From: Bacteroidaceae bacterium
GTDB taxonomy: Bacteria; Bacteroidota; Bacteroidia; Bacteroidales; Bacteroidaceae
NCBI GenBank assembly: GCA_024398535.1
Contig: JAKSIY010000015.1
Span: forward strand, 1 to 33,884
DNA length: 33,884 bases
Reading direction: 5' to 3'
Part shown: one piece after another, positions 17,618 to 26,716 of the stretch
Numbering within the stretch: the first letter of the stretch is position 1
Layout of the letters: every line of letters starts with the position of its first letter
Notes under the pieces: model-generated
The model's database searches: none
Told to the model about the DNA's origin: nothing
The model's input: only the letters and a program-made list of their open reading frames with translations
Program-made: the position numbers and the translations under genes

Positions 17618-19537
17618 ATGAAAAAAAATGAAATGGTGTGTGTAGCACTTATTGTGCTGTGTATTCCGTGCATCCGCATTGCAGCTCAGGACACTTTCAT
17701 GTCATTTGATGACGTGATTGAAGAGATTCTTATGAGTGATGATGAATCAGGTGAAAACTCAAGTGGACTGTATGAGCATCTGGCTGATTTGTATTCAACC
17801 AAGGTAAACCTTAATTCAAGAAACCTTGATGACCTGGAACTTCTGCCTTTCCTTACTTCAGAACAGATAGAAAACATAGGTATGTATGCTTATCTTAATG
17901 GTGGAATAAAGGATATTTCCGAACTTCAGCTTATAGATGGAATGGATTATCATACCCGTCAGCTTCTGGAATGCTTTGTGTATGCGGGTAATTACAGGAC
18001 AGGGCGGGATAGGGTAAACTTTGGCAACATTGCAGAATACGGCAGGCATGAACTCAGTTTCAAGAGCAGCATTCCTTTATATGTACGTGACGGATTCAGG
18101 TATCACTCTCCTGAAGAACTCAAAAAATATCCGAACAGGCAGTATTATGGCAACCGATGCGCCCATTCCCTGAGATACCAGTTCAGGTTTTTTGACAGGA
18201 TAAAGATTGGTATTACTGCAGATCAGGATGCAGGTGATCCCTTCTTTGGACCCAACAGATGGGGATACGATTTCTATTCTACTTACATCATGATAAATGA
18301 TGTTGGCCGGATACAGTCACTTATTGCAGGAAACATGAAGGTTGGTTTTGGCCAGGGACTTCTTCTGGGCAGTGGATTCAGTGTAGGGAAAAGCTTGCTG
18401 TCATCTACGCTCAACCGTCAGCAGAACAGCATCAAGGTTCATTCCGGTACTTCTGAGTATGGTTATTTTACTGGAACAGGAGCTGTTCTTCAGTTTGGAA
18501 AATATTACATGTCAGCTGTCCTTTCCAGAACAATGCGCGATGCAACTCTTTCATCTGATGGTACCATGAAATCATTGAAGAAGGATGGCTATCATAGAAC
18601 CCTTCTTGAATACAGTAAGCGCCATAATGTTGTTGAAGACATGGCTGCAATGCATTTGATGCGCAGTCATGATGGCATAAATGTAGGTGCAACCTTTATG
18701 TATGATGACTTTTCACGTGGGGAAAGGCTCTTTTCATACAGTGCTGACTACTCTGTAAAAAGGGGTAGGTACAGTACAGGTGGAGAGATAGCATACTCTC
18801 ATGAAGGTTTTGCCATGACTGACAATATCACGTGGAAAATATCTGACAGAACCATGCTGACGGCACTTTACAGATATGGTCAGGATGGATTTAGGTCATA
18901 CCATTCCATGACTCCGACTGACGGAGAAAAGACTGCAACAAGAGGTCTATATCTGGGAATGAAGACAGAGATAAACTACTATACCTTAAATGGATATATC
19001 GACGGCGGTGAATGTCAGTTTGAAAGCCTCTATTACAGGCAGAGAACAGACAAATATCTTCTCAGACTGAAATACCGGAACAAGGATGATGACAGAACCC
19101 TGCGTCTAAAGTTCCGTTATGACCATAACCAGGGCGGTTTCCATTCCATGCAGTCACAGCTGAACTGCGTATCGTTCTTCCCATCTGAGGGCGGCATCAG
19201 TCTGGGTGCATCAGTGAGTCATGTTAGTGACTTCTCATTCAAGGATGGTAAGCTGAAACTGAGTGCATCGGCCTGTGGCTTCATTACAGAAGACTATGAC
19301 AGCAGGATATCAATATATGAAAAGGGTCTGCTTTACTCATTCGGATATCTTACTCTGTATGGCAAGGGGGTTCGTTCAAGCATACTTCTAAAATACAGAT
19401 TGAGCGATGCACTTGCACTTACCTTCAAGGCCGGAAGCACAAAGTACTTTGACCGTGAAGAGATAAGTTCTTCACAGCAGAGAATTGCGGCTGACCATAA
19501 GGAAGATATAGAGTTTCAGATAAGGCTGAAACTCTAG
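17618..19537 (+). CDS. Helix-hairpin-helix domain protein, probable outer-membrane beta-barrel
   Basis: 639 residues. Signal peptide 1-24 ends IRIAAQ. Residues about 60-122 hold two ComEA-like helix-hairpin-helix units (VNLNSRNLDDLELLPFLTSE and ISELQLIDGMDYHTRQLLE). From about 140 to the end the sequence alternates in beta fashion (KIGITADQDAGDPFFGP, SLIAGNMKVGFGQGLLLGSG, and RLKYRNKDDDRTLRLKFRYD) and ends in a polar-aromatic strand (DIEFQIRLKL), typical of an outer-membrane barrel. Proteins with this layout occur in Bacteroidota, but their role is not established. HhH units usually bind DNA, so a link to DNA handling at the surface is possible but unproven. It ends 8 bases from the convergent lgt gene. 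Confidence 0.82.
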   Translation: MKKNEMVCVALIVLCIPCIRIAAQDTFMSFDDVIEEILMSDDESGENSSGLYEHLADLYSTKVNLNSRNLDDLELLPFLTSEQIENIGMYAYLNGGIKDISELQLIDGMDYHTRQLLECFVYAGNYRTGRDRVNFGNIAEYGRHELSFKSSIPLYVRDGFRYHSPEELKKYPNRQYYGNRCAHSLRYQFRFFDRIKIGITADQDAGDPFFGPNRWGYDFYSTYIMINDVGRIQSLIAGNMKVGFGQGLLLGSGFSVGKSLLSSTLNRQQNSIKVHSGTSEYGYFTGTGAVLQFGKYYMSAVLSRTMRDATLSSDGTMKSLKKDGYHRTLLEYSKRHNVVEDMAAMHLMRSHDGINVGATFMYDDFSRGERLFSYSADYSVKRGRYSTGGEIAYSHEGFAMTDNITWKISDRTMLTALYRYGQDGFRSYHSMTPTDGEKTATRGLYLGMKTEINYYTLNGYIDGGECQFESLYYRQRTDKYLLRLKYRNKDDDRTLRLKFRYDHNQGGFHSMQSQLNCVSFFPSEGGISLGASVSHVSDFSFKDGKLKLSASACGFITEDYDSRISIYEKGLLYSFGYLTLYGKGVRSSILLKYRLSDALALTFKAGSTKYFDREEISSSQQRIAADHKEDIEFQIRLKL

Positions 19538-19545
19538 TCTGGGAA

Positions 19546-20391
19546 TTATTTTGCAGCAGTTGTTTTCCTGTATCCCTGTACCGCAAAGTAGAGTCCTATG
19601 ATTACAAGAGGGATGCTCAGCAGCTGACCCTGGTCAAGTGGAAGTCCCTCTTCCCAAGGAGACTGAACCTCTTTTGCGAACTCAACGAAGAAGCGGAAAA
19701 GGAAGCATCCTGCCAGACAGAGTCCAAAGTAGAATCCGTGTCCCACAAGGTCCTTGCGCTTACGGTAAATGAGCAGGATTATGATGAAAAGTGTCAGGTA
19801 TGCAATTGCTTCATACAGCTGGGCCGGATGACGTGGAAAGTCCTCACCAAGCTGCTTGAAGACAAATCCGTGGTCTGTTCCGGTAGGTTTTCCAATGATT
19901 TCAGAGTTGATAAGGTTACCTATTCTGATACATGTTGCTGTAATGCCTGCAGCTACACCGATCATGTCCATAACCTCAAGGAATGACATTTTGTACTTTC
20001 TGCAGTATAGCCATACACCGGTAAGTACACCTATCACACCTCCGTGACTGGCCAGTCCGCGATATCCGACAAGCTTTACACCTTTTGCCGTGAAATCTAT
20101 AGGCAGAAGCATCTCAATGAAGTGCTCCTTGCTGCTAAGATAATAGCCTGGTTCGTAGAAAATACAGTGTCCAAGGCGTGCTCCGATGAGTATTCCTATG
20201 AATGCGTATATGAAAAGCGGATCAAATGTCTCTTCTGGAATGTTCCTGTCCTTGAAGCACTTCTTTACTATAAGGAAGGATGCAGCCAGTCCTATGAGCC
20301 ACATCATTGAGTAGTAGCGTACCTGAAATGAACCCAGATTGAAGATAATCTGATCAGGATCCCAGACAATATAGTTGAGCATGGCGTTCAT
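19546..20391 (-). CDS. lgt: Prolipoprotein diacylglyceryl transferase
   Basis: 281 residues, an integral membrane enzyme with about seven helices. It moves a diacylglyceryl group from phosphatidylglycerol to the lipobox cysteine of prolipoproteins, the first step in lipoprotein maturation. Conserved blocks are visible: YRGLASHGGVIG with the key histidine, RIGNLINSEIIG (the Lgt signature R-x-x-N region) and PRHPAQLYEA. The C-terminal helix is FRFFVEFAKE followed by GQLLSIPLVIIGLYF. The start ATG overlaps the ychF stop as ATGA, so the two are translated together. Confidence 0.96.
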   Translation of the reverse strand: MNAMLNYIVWDPDQIIFNLGSFQVRYYSMMWLIGLAASFLIVKKCFKDRNIPEETFDPLFIYAFIGILIGARLGHCIFYEPGYYLSSKEHFIEMLLPIDFTAKGVKLVGYRGLASHGGVIGVLTGVWLYCRKYKMSFLEVMDMIGVAAGITATCIRIGNLINSEIIGKPTGTDHGFVFKQLGEDFPRHPAQLYEAIAYLTLFIIILLIYRKRKDLVGHGFYFGLCLAGCFLFRFFVEFAKEVQSPWEEGLPLDQGQLLSIPLVIIGLYFAVQGYRKTTAAK

Positions 20392-21488
20392 ACGTTGAAT
20401 CTGAAATGCATGATATCACCGTCCTGGGCGATATACTCCTTACCTTCAACATTGAGTTTTCCAGCTTCACGTACAGCGGCTTCAGAGCCAAGTTCCACGT
20501 AGTCTGTGTACTTGATTACCTCAGCACGGATGAATCCCTTCTCAAAGTCAGTATGGATGACACCTGCGCATTGTGGAGCCTTCATGCCACGGCGGAATGT
20601 CCATGCCCTGGATTCGTCAGCACCGGTTGTGAAGAAAGTCTGCAGGTCAAGCAGCTTGTATGCAGCCTGGATAAGGCGAACTACGCCTGACTGCTGAAGG
20701 CCAGCCTCCTCAAGGAACATCTGGCGCTCCTCATACGTATCAAGCTCTGCAATCTCTGACTCAAGACCGGCTGCTATGATCAGCATCTGTGCACCCTCTT
20801 CCTTGATTGCCTCTGCAACTGCCTCAGTGTACTTGTTTCCTGAAACAGCGCTTGACTCATCTACGTTGCAAACATAAAGAACAGGCTTTGATGTAAGCAG
20901 GAAAAGGTCATGTACAAGTGGCAGTTCCTCTTTTTCAACCTCAACTGTACGTGCTGACTTTCCCTGCATTAGGGCCTCCTTGTAGCGCAGCAGCAGTGCA
21001 AGCAGTGCCTTTGCATTCTTGTCACCACCTGTCATGGCCTGCTTCTGTACCTTCTGGATACGGCTCTCAACAGTCTCAAGATCCTTCAGCTGAAGCTCTG
21101 TATCAATAATCTCCTTGTCGCGGACAGGGTTTACCGAACCGTCAACGTGAGTGATGTTGTCATCATCAAAGCAACGCAGTACGTGGATAATGGCATCGGT
21201 CTCACGTATGTTCGCAAGGAACTTATTGCCAAGACCTTCACCCTTGCTGGCACCTTTTACAAGGCCTGCAATATCTACAATCTCAACCGTTGTAGGAATC
21301 ACTCTCTGTGGATGATCAATCTCTGCCAGACGGTTCAGACGCTCATCTGGAACGGTTATTGTACCAACGTTCGGTTCAATTGTGCAGAATGGAAAGTTGG
21401 CAGACTGTGCCTTTGCAGATGAAAGACAGTTGAAAAGTGTTGACTTACCTACGTTTGGAAGTCCTACTATACCGCATTGTAATGACAT
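20388..21488 (-). CDS. ychF: Redox-regulated ATPase YchF (Obg-like)
   Basis: 366 residues, full length. A translation-associated P-loop ATPase of the Obg/OLA1 family. The Walker A motif GLPNVGKST is at 9-17; switch [22 protein letters not shown] follows. The usual G4 NKxD is replaced by NVDES, as is characteristic of YchF and consistent with ATP rather than GTP use. The C-terminal TGS domain ends [20 protein letters not shown]. It is first in a two-gene operon with lgt. A -7 element lies at 21520-21527. Confidence 0.96.
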   Translation of the reverse strand: MSLQCGIVGLPNVGKSTLFNCLSSAKAQSANFPFCTIEPNVGTITVPDERLNRLAEIDHPQRVIPTTVEIVDIAGLVKGASKGEGLGNKFLANIRETDAIIHVLRCFDDDNITHVDGSVNPVRDKEIIDTELQLKDLETVESRIQKVQKQAMTGGDKNAKALLALLLRYKEALMQGKSARTVEVEKEELPLVHDLFLLTSKPVLYVCNVDESSAVSGNKYTEAVAEAIKEEGAQMLIIAAGLESEIAELDTYEERQMFLEEAGLQQSGVVRLIQAAYKLLDLQTFFTTGADESRAWTFRRGMKAPQCAGVIHTDFEKGFIRAEVIKYTDYVELGSEAAVREAGKLNVEGKEYIAQDGDIMHFRFNV

Positions 21489-21519
21489 TTCTTATATTTC
21501 TTAAGTGCGTTCTGAGGCG

Positions 21520-21527
21520 CAAAGATA
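21520..21527 (-). promoter_or_regulatory. ychF promoter -7 element
   Basis: On the minus strand TATCTTTG, an exact TAnnTTTG match, 31 bases before the ychF ATG, in the 58-base gap after polA. No -33 TTTG at the expected distance. Confidence 0.5.
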
Positions 21528-21546
21528 GCAAAATTCAATTAATTAT

Positions 21547-24273
21547 TTAATGTGCTTCAAGCCAGTTTGAACCCCAGCCACAGTCTGCTACAAGAGGCAC
21601 GCTCATGCTGTAGGCGGACTGCATCTCTTCAAGTACGATGCTCTGCACGGTCTCTTCCTCACCGGGAACCACATTGAAGTTAAGTTCGTCATGTACTTGA
21701 AGTATCATGGTTGATTTCAGGTTCAGCTTCATGAAACGTTCGTAGATGCGTGTCATGGCAATCTTGATGATGTCCGATGCACTGCCCTGGATAGGTGCAT
21801 TGATGGCATTCCTCTCTGCATATCCTCTTACCACTGCATTGTGGGAATTGATGTCCGGAAGGTACCTTTTTCTATGAAGGATTGTCTCAATGTAACCCTT
21901 TTCACGTGCATCGGCTTTCTGTTTCTCCATGAAATCCTGAATGCCTGAATATGTTTTGAAATAGTTTTCAATCAACTCTTTGGCCTCTGCACGACTTACC
22001 TGCATCCTCTCTGCAAGACCGAATACTGAAATTCCGTAGATGATGCCGAAGTTTGCAGTCTTGGCTTTGCTGCGCTCTGTCTTCGTCACCTCTTCTATAG
22101 GCTTATGGAAGACCTTGGCGGCAGTGGCGGCATGTACGTCATGTCCCAGGGTAAAGTCTTCAATCATGTTCCTGTCACCGCTCAGATGGGCCATGATTCT
22201 GAGTTCAATCTGCGAATAGTCAGCAGAGAAGAACTTGCATCCCGGCTCTGGAATGAACGCCTTGCGAACCTCTTTTCCATTTTCATCACGTATAGGGATG
22301 TTCTGCAGGTTAGGGTTGCTGGAACTGAGCCTTCCAGTAGCAGTTATTGTCTGGTTGAATGAAGTGTGAATCTTTCCTGTTTCAGGATTGATAAGTGAAG
22401 GCAGTGAGTCAACATAGGTGCTGACCAGTTTGCGCAGCCCCCGGTATTGAAGAATTTTTCCAACAATCGGATGCTTTCCCCTGAGACTTTCCAGCACCTC
22501 TTCTGAGGTTACGTACTGTCCGGTCTTTGTCTTCTTGGCCTTCTCAACTATCATCATCTTTTCAAACAGGACCTGACCAACCTGACGTGGTGAATCCAGA
22601 TTGAAGGTGCATCCGGCATCCTCAAATACCTGCTGCTCTATCTCCTTCATTCTTTCCGTGAATAGTCTTGATGTCTCCTTCAGTCCATCGGTATCTACTC
22701 TGGCTCCGTTTCTTTCCATATATGCCAGTACGCGTGTCAGTGGCATCTCAATGTCGTGGAAAACCTGAAGTGTACCATCTTTCTTCAGTTCTTCAGTAAG
22801 TATGGTTTCCAGACGCAGGGCAGTGACAGCCATCAGGCATGAATATGATCTCTGATCTGTGCTCTGTCTTGACGGCAGACTCTCTTTAAGATATACTTCA
22901 GCCAGGTACTCTATTTCATGATGCTGTTCCGGCTGAATAAGGTAGTGTGCCACCATGTTGTCATGAAGTTCACCCTTCAGGGTGATTCCGCTCCGTTCAA
23001 GAACCGTCAGGTCATATTTCATGTTGTGTCCCACTTTTGCTATTGACTCGTCTTCAAGCAGAGACTTGACTGCCGATGCCTGGTTCACGTAGAAAACACT
23101 TCCATCGGCAACTGCAATTGCCAGACCGTTCAGTTTTGCAGTCATCGGACCGTTTCCACTGCAATCTACAAACAGAGCTATTTTTTTCTGAACAGGAATT
23201 TTTGTCTCAATTTTGACTACATCATGTTCATTATCAATCAGTTCGTACGTTGGAACAGCGGTTTCTGACCCTCTGAGAATTGAATTTTCTGATTTTTCCG
23301 GCCAGTTACCCGTAAAATCTTCAAAGAGACCGCCTGCAAAACCGTCATTTTTTACCGACGCCGGTTGCTGTTCTTTCTTAACAGCCGTTTCCTCTTCATT
23401 ACCGACTTTTGTCTTTGCCAGTCTGTTCAGGTGACTGCGGAATTCAAGCTCCTTGAAAATTCCTGCCAATTCCTTGAGATCCGGTTCTTCACGTTTCAAG
23501 GCCTGCATGTCAAGTTCAATAGGAACGTCAGTCCTGATTGTGGCAAGCAGCTTGCTGAAACGGATTCCCTCTTTATTGTTCTCAATCTTATCTTTCATGG
23601 CACCCTTCAGCTGATCTGTGTTATCAAGAAGGTTATCAATTGAACCGAACTGTTCAATCAGTTTCAGGGCACCTTTTGGTCCAACACCCGGACAGCCTGG
23701 AATATTGTCGGCGCTGTCACCCATCAGACCAAGCATGTCAATAATCTGTTTTGTGTCGGTGATTCCGTACTTTTCAAGAACGTCTGCCGGTTTCATCACC
23801 TCATATCCGCCACCATGTCTTGGACGGTATATGCTTACCTTGTCCGTTACCAGCTGGCAATAGTCCTTGTCTGGTGTCAGCATGAAGGTATCAATTCCTG
23901 CTGCACCTGCTTTTGCAGAAAGAGTACCTATAACGTCATCGGCCTCAAATCCCGGCACCTCAAGTACAGGTATGTTGTAAGCCTTGAGCAACCTTTTTAT
24001 AATAGGGACTGCCGTCTTTATATCTTCAGGAGTCTCTTCTCTCTGGGCCTTGTATTCGGCATACAGCTCATTTCTGAATGATCCGCCCTTTGGGTCGAAT
24101 GCTACTCCTATATGAGTTGGATTCTCCTTGGCCAGTATCTCGTCGAGTGTATTCAGGAATCCAAGGATTGCAGATGTGTTCTGGCCTTTTGAATTTACTC
24201 TAGGCATCTTTATCATAGCATAGTAGGCCCGGTATATCAAGGCATACGCGTCAAGCAGAAACAGTTTATCCAT
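21547..24273 (-). CDS. polA: DNA polymerase I, proofreading domain apparently inactive
   Basis: 908 residues from the ATG at 24273 (MDKLFLLDAYALIYRAYYAM); the frame is open for 27 more codons upstream, but the -7 element at 24299-24292 lies inside that extension. The 5' nuclease domain (about 1-290) keeps its acidic residues (AFDPKGGSFR, FEADDVIG, TPDKDY, GDSADNIPG). The polymerase domain keeps motif A (DYSQIELR, D685), motif B (RSKAKTANFGIIYG) and motif C (QVHDE, D872). The middle 3'-5' exonuclease domain is degenerate. Exo I DxE reads DCS (D370, S372). Exo II is present (N417, D421). The Exo III YxxxD position reads YSCLM (M481), and the domain is shortened by roughly 20 residues there. It should still do repair and Okazaki-fragment processing, but probably without proofreading. 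Confidence 0.96.
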   Translation of the reverse strand: MDKLFLLDAYALIYRAYYAMIKMPRVNSKGQNTSAILGFLNTLDEILAKENPTHIGVAFDPKGGSFRNELYAEYKAQREETPEDIKTAVPIIKRLLKAYNIPVLEVPGFEADDVIGTLSAKAGAAGIDTFMLTPDKDYCQLVTDKVSIYRPRHGGGYEVMKPADVLEKYGITDTKQIIDMLGLMGDSADNIPGCPGVGPKGALKLIEQFGSIDNLLDNTDQLKGAMKDKIENNKEGIRFSKLLATIRTDVPIELDMQALKREEPDLKELAGIFKELEFRSHLNRLAKTKVGNEEETAVKKEQQPASVKNDGFAGGLFEDFTGNWPEKSENSILRGSETAVPTYELIDNEHDVVKIETKIPVQKKIALFVDCSGNGPMTAKLNGLAIAVADGSVFYVNQASAVKSLLEDESIAKVGHNMKYDLTVLERSGITLKGELHDNMVAHYLIQPEQHHEIEYLAEVYLKESLPSRQSTDQRSYSCLMAVTALRLETILTEELKKDGTLQVFHDIEMPLTRVLAYMERNGARVDTDGLKETSRLFTERMKEIEQQVFEDAGCTFNLDSPRQVGQVLFEKMMIVEKAKKTKTGQYVTSEEVLESLRGKHPIVGKILQYRGLRKLVSTYVDSLPSLINPETGKIHTSFNQTITATGRLSSSNPNLQNIPIRDENGKEVRKAFIPEPGCKFFSADYSQIELRIMAHLSGDRNMIEDFTLGHDVHAATAAKVFHKPIEEVTKTERSKAKTANFGIIYGISVFGLAERMQVSRAEAKELIENYFKTYSGIQDFMEKQKADAREKGYIETILHRKRYLPDINSHNAVVRGYAERNAINAPIQGSASDIIKIAMTRIYERFMKLNLKSTMILQVHDELNFNVVPGEEETVQSIVLEEMQSAYSMSVPLVADCGWGSNWLEAH

Positions 24274-24291
24274 AGCTTTCAATTGAGTCAC

Positions 24292-24299
24292 CAAATTTA
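24292..24299 (-). promoter_or_regulatory. polA promoter -7 element
   Basis: On the minus strand TAAATTTG, an exact TAnnTTTG match, 18 bases before the polA ATG at 24273. The same 8-mer serves mnmG. No TTTG -33 at normal spacing. Confidence 0.5.
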
Positions 24300-24320
24300 G
24301 TAAATAAAGCCGTAATTTAT

Positions 24321-24328
24321 TACATTTG
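24321..24328 (+). promoter_or_regulatory. Polyprenyl synthase promoter -7 element
   Basis: TACATTTG, an exact match, 28 bases before the ATG at 24357. The same 8-mer is used at 17586 and 32597. Confidence 0.5.
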
Positions 24329-24353
24329 CATTCCAGAACTACCTGGAAATGCA
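24327..24353 (+). promoter_or_regulatory. Inverted repeat in the leader of the polyprenyl synthase gene
   Basis: TGCATTCCAG (24327-24336), loop AACTAC, then CTGGAAATGCA (24343-24353). The arms match over ten pairs with one bulged A. It covers the expected transcription start and ends 3 bases before the ATG, so it could be an operator or a stem that limits translation. Confidence 0.5.
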
Positions 24354-24356
24354 TTT

Positions 24357-25328
24357 ATGGCAGATCTTTCAACAATTAAAGAGCCTATTCAGAGTGAGTT
24401 TGAGGAGTTCAAACGTCACTATTCCTCTGTCTTTGTTTCTACCGATCCATTGACTCAGCAGATATTAGACTACGTCAAGTCTTCCAATGGGAAGATGATG
24501 CGTCCAATTCTTGTTCTGCTCATTGCCAAGAGTATCGGAATTGTTAACGAAAGAGTGTTCAATGTGGCTGCATCTTTTGAATTGTTGCATTCCGGAAGCC
24601 TTATTCATGACGATGTAGTTGATGAAAGCAACCTAAGAAGGGGCAATCCATCGGTAAATTGCGTTTTTGACAATAAACTGGCCGTTCTTTCAGGAGACTA
24701 TGTCATTTCTCTTGCCCTGCAGCAGATGTCACTCTCAGGAAACATTGCAAATGTGGGTATTCTTTCAGAGCTTTCAAAGCAGTTGTCTGAAGGTGAAATC
24801 ATGCAGCTGGAGTCAATAAGTGACGCTTCAATATCAGAAGAGACCTACTTTGAGGTGATAACCAGAAAGACAGCCAGTCTGTTCTCTTATGCTGCAAAGG
24901 CTGCTGCACTGACAGCTGGAGCAGACGCAAAGACAATTGCCGCATTCCAGGAATATGGCCGTATTGCCGGATTGTGTTTCCAGATCCGTGATGACATTTT
25001 TGACTATTTCAAGTCAGACCAGATTGGAAAGCCTACCGCAAATGATCTGCATGAGGGAAAGCTGACTCTTCCTGCAATCTATTCCCTGACGCATTCTGAA
25101 TCAGATTGGACTGAGGTAATCTCTTCTATCAAGAACGGTACGGCTACCGATGCCCAGATAAAGTCAGTCATTGACTATACCATCTCTTCAGGAGGCATCG
25201 ACTATGCCTATGCAACAATGGAGAAACTGAAACGGCAGGCCATAGAGGCACTGCCGTCAGATATTCCTGCAGATCTTATGCAGGCATTGATTGATTACAT
25301 TTCCGTAATTGTTTCACGGAAGAGTTAG
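24357..25328 (+). CDS. ispB: Long-chain trans-polyprenyl diphosphate synthase
   Basis: 323 residues, soluble all-helical enzyme. It extends an allylic diphosphate with isopentenyl diphosphate units to make a long all-trans chain. The first aspartate-rich motif DDVVD is at 85-89 and the second DDIFD at 212-216. The residue five before the first motif is Gly80, in the sequence HSGSLIHDD; a small residue there is known to allow long products. The likely use is the menaquinone side chain, which would serve the fumarate reductase/succinate dehydrogenase encoded nearby. The chain length cannot be read, so the ispB symbol is by family. Divergent from polA; its stop codon overlaps that of deoC. Confidence 0.9.
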   Translation: MADLSTIKEPIQSEFEEFKRHYSSVFVSTDPLTQQILDYVKSSNGKMMRPILVLLIAKSIGIVNERVFNVAASFELLHSGSLIHDDVVDESNLRRGNPSVNCVFDNKLAVLSGDYVISLALQQMSLSGNIANVGILSELSKQLSEGEIMQLESISDASISEETYFEVITRKTASLFSYAAKAAALTAGADAKTIAAFQEYGRIAGLCFQIRDDIFDYFKSDQIGKPTANDLHEGKLTLPAIYSLTHSESDWTEVISSIKNGTATDAQIKSVIDYTISSGGIDYAYATMEKLKRQAIEALPSDIPADLMQALIDYISVIVSRKS

Positions 25329-26233
25329 GAGAGTGCTTCAATAAGGTTGTCAACCAGGCTGCTAGCTCCTATTCTGAACAGTGAGTTGTTAAGCCACTCT
25401 TTTCCAAGAACTTTCTCAACTATAGTGTAATAGAGAACGGCGTCCTGGACGGTTCTTATGCCACCTGCTGCCTTGAAACCTACTTTTCTTCCTGTTTCAG
25501 AAGCGTATTTCTTTATAGCCTTGCACATTACGTAAGCGGCCATTGGTGTTGCACCCTGAACCTCCTTGCCGGTTGATGTCTTGATGAAATCTGCTCCGGA
25601 ATACATTGCAAGGACCGATGCCACGTTGATGTTAACTGCGCTCTTAAGAGCTCCGGTCTCTATGATCACCTTCAGGATCTTGTCTCCGCACAGAGACTTC
25701 AGTTCAGCAGTTTCATCTGTGACATATTCGAATTCACCGCTCATTATCCTGCCTGATGGCTGGACTATGTCAATCTCATCGGCTCCATCGTGCAGCGCAA
25801 GTGATGTTTCTGCAATCTTTACCTCTGTGAATGTCTGTGATGACGGGAATCCACCTGAAACGCATGCAATTTTTATGTTGTCAGCTTCAAGTGACTCATT
25901 TACGAGTCCTGCGTAACATGGATACACGCAAAGAGCTGCAACTGCAGGCAGATCAGGGTTCTTGTCTGCAAAATCATTGACCTTCTCTACAAACTTGAGA
26001 ATGCTCTCATCACTGTCGTCAGGTTTAAGTGATGTAAGGTCTATACAACTGAGTATTGTTTTCAGTACCTCTTTGTCATTCAGATGTTTAGCTGAATCCT
26101 TGCGGATTGATTCAACAGTCTTCTCTATCTCTTGTTCCGTCTCATTGAGCTCAAACTTCATGATAGCTTCAGAGAATCTGTTGGAGTCTGCCAGGCTGAA
26201 ATCCTCCTGGTCATTGATGATGTCCATCTTCAT
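25325..26233 (-). CDS. deoC: Deoxyribose-phosphate aldolase
   Basis: 302 residues, the longer Bacteroidota type with an extra N-terminal segment of about 45 residues. It splits 2-deoxyribose 5-phosphate into glyceraldehyde 3-phosphate and acetaldehyde in deoxynucleoside breakdown. The Schiff-base lysine is K218 in ADFIKTSTGKE; the second active-site lysine is K254 in VGFKAAGGIR; the acidic residue lies in ADEIDIVQPSG. Starts at M1 or M3 are both possible. It follows dtd by 17 bases. Its TAA stop overlaps the TAG stop of the convergent polyprenyl synthase gene, leaving no room for a terminator between them. Confidence 0.96.
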   Translation of the reverse strand: MKMDIINDQEDFSLADSNRFSEAIMKFELNETEQEIEKTVESIRKDSAKHLNDKEVLKTILSCIDLTSLKPDDSDESILKFVEKVNDFADKNPDLPAVAALCVYPCYAGLVNESLEADNIKIACVSGGFPSSQTFTEVKIAETSLALHDGADEIDIVQPSGRIMSGEFEYVTDETAELKSLCGDKILKVIIETGALKSAVNINVASVLAMYSGADFIKTSTGKEVQGATPMAAYVMCKAIKKYASETGRKVGFKAAGGIRTVQDAVLYYTIVEKVLGKEWLNNSLFRIGASSLVDNLIEALS

Positions 26234-26250
26234 TTCTTCTATTGTGTTTG

Positions 26251-26703
26251 TTATTCCTTGTTCTTTGTGTCCATTATGATTGTTGTAGGGCCATCATTCA
26301 GCAGACGAACCTTCATATCAGCCCCAAAGATACCTTTTTGTACAGGTTTGCCGGCCTCATTTCCAATCTTTTCACAGAACTTCTCATACATAGGTTCTGC
26401 AAATTCTCCTTTCGATGCCCTTATGTATGACGGTCTGTTACCTTTCTTTGTCTGAGCAAAAAGAGTGAACTGGCTGATTATCAGTAATTCTCCGTTTACG
26501 TCAAGAAGAGATTTGTTCATTACGCCGTTCTCGTCATTGAAGATGCGCATGTTTACTATCTTCTTTGAAAGCCATTCTATGTCCTGATCTGTATCTACGT
26601 CCTCAATTCCCAGAAGTACCATCAGGCCCAGGTCAATCTTTCCGCATACTGTCCCGTCAACCGTGACGCTTGCTTCCGTTACTCTCTGTATTACCGCTCT
26701 CAT
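26251..26703 (-). CDS. dtd: D-aminoacyl-tRNA deacylase
   Basis: 150 residues, normal length. It removes D-amino acids (and glycine mischarged on tRNA-Ala) from tRNAs in the cytoplasm. It starts MRAVIQRVTEASV, and the two active-site motifs of the family are present: SQFTL at 77-81 and NDGPTT at 136-141, which carries the Gly-cisPro element. It lies 13 bases after uvrC and 17 before deoC, so the three are probably one transcription unit. Confidence 0.97.
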   Translation of the reverse strand: MRAVIQRVTEASVTVDGTVCGKIDLGLMVLLGIEDVDTDQDIEWLSKKIVNMRIFNDENGVMNKSLLDVNGELLIISQFTLFAQTKKGNRPSYIRASKGEFAEPMYEKFCEKIGNEAGKPVQKGIFGADMKVRLLNDGPTTIIMDTKNKE

Positions 26704-26716
26704 ATTCCTTTATAAT

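Noticed and set aside
24274..24354. 27-codon upstream extension of polA
   Set aside because: It covers the polA -7 element and does not resemble the family N-terminus; the ATG at 24273 gives the normal start.
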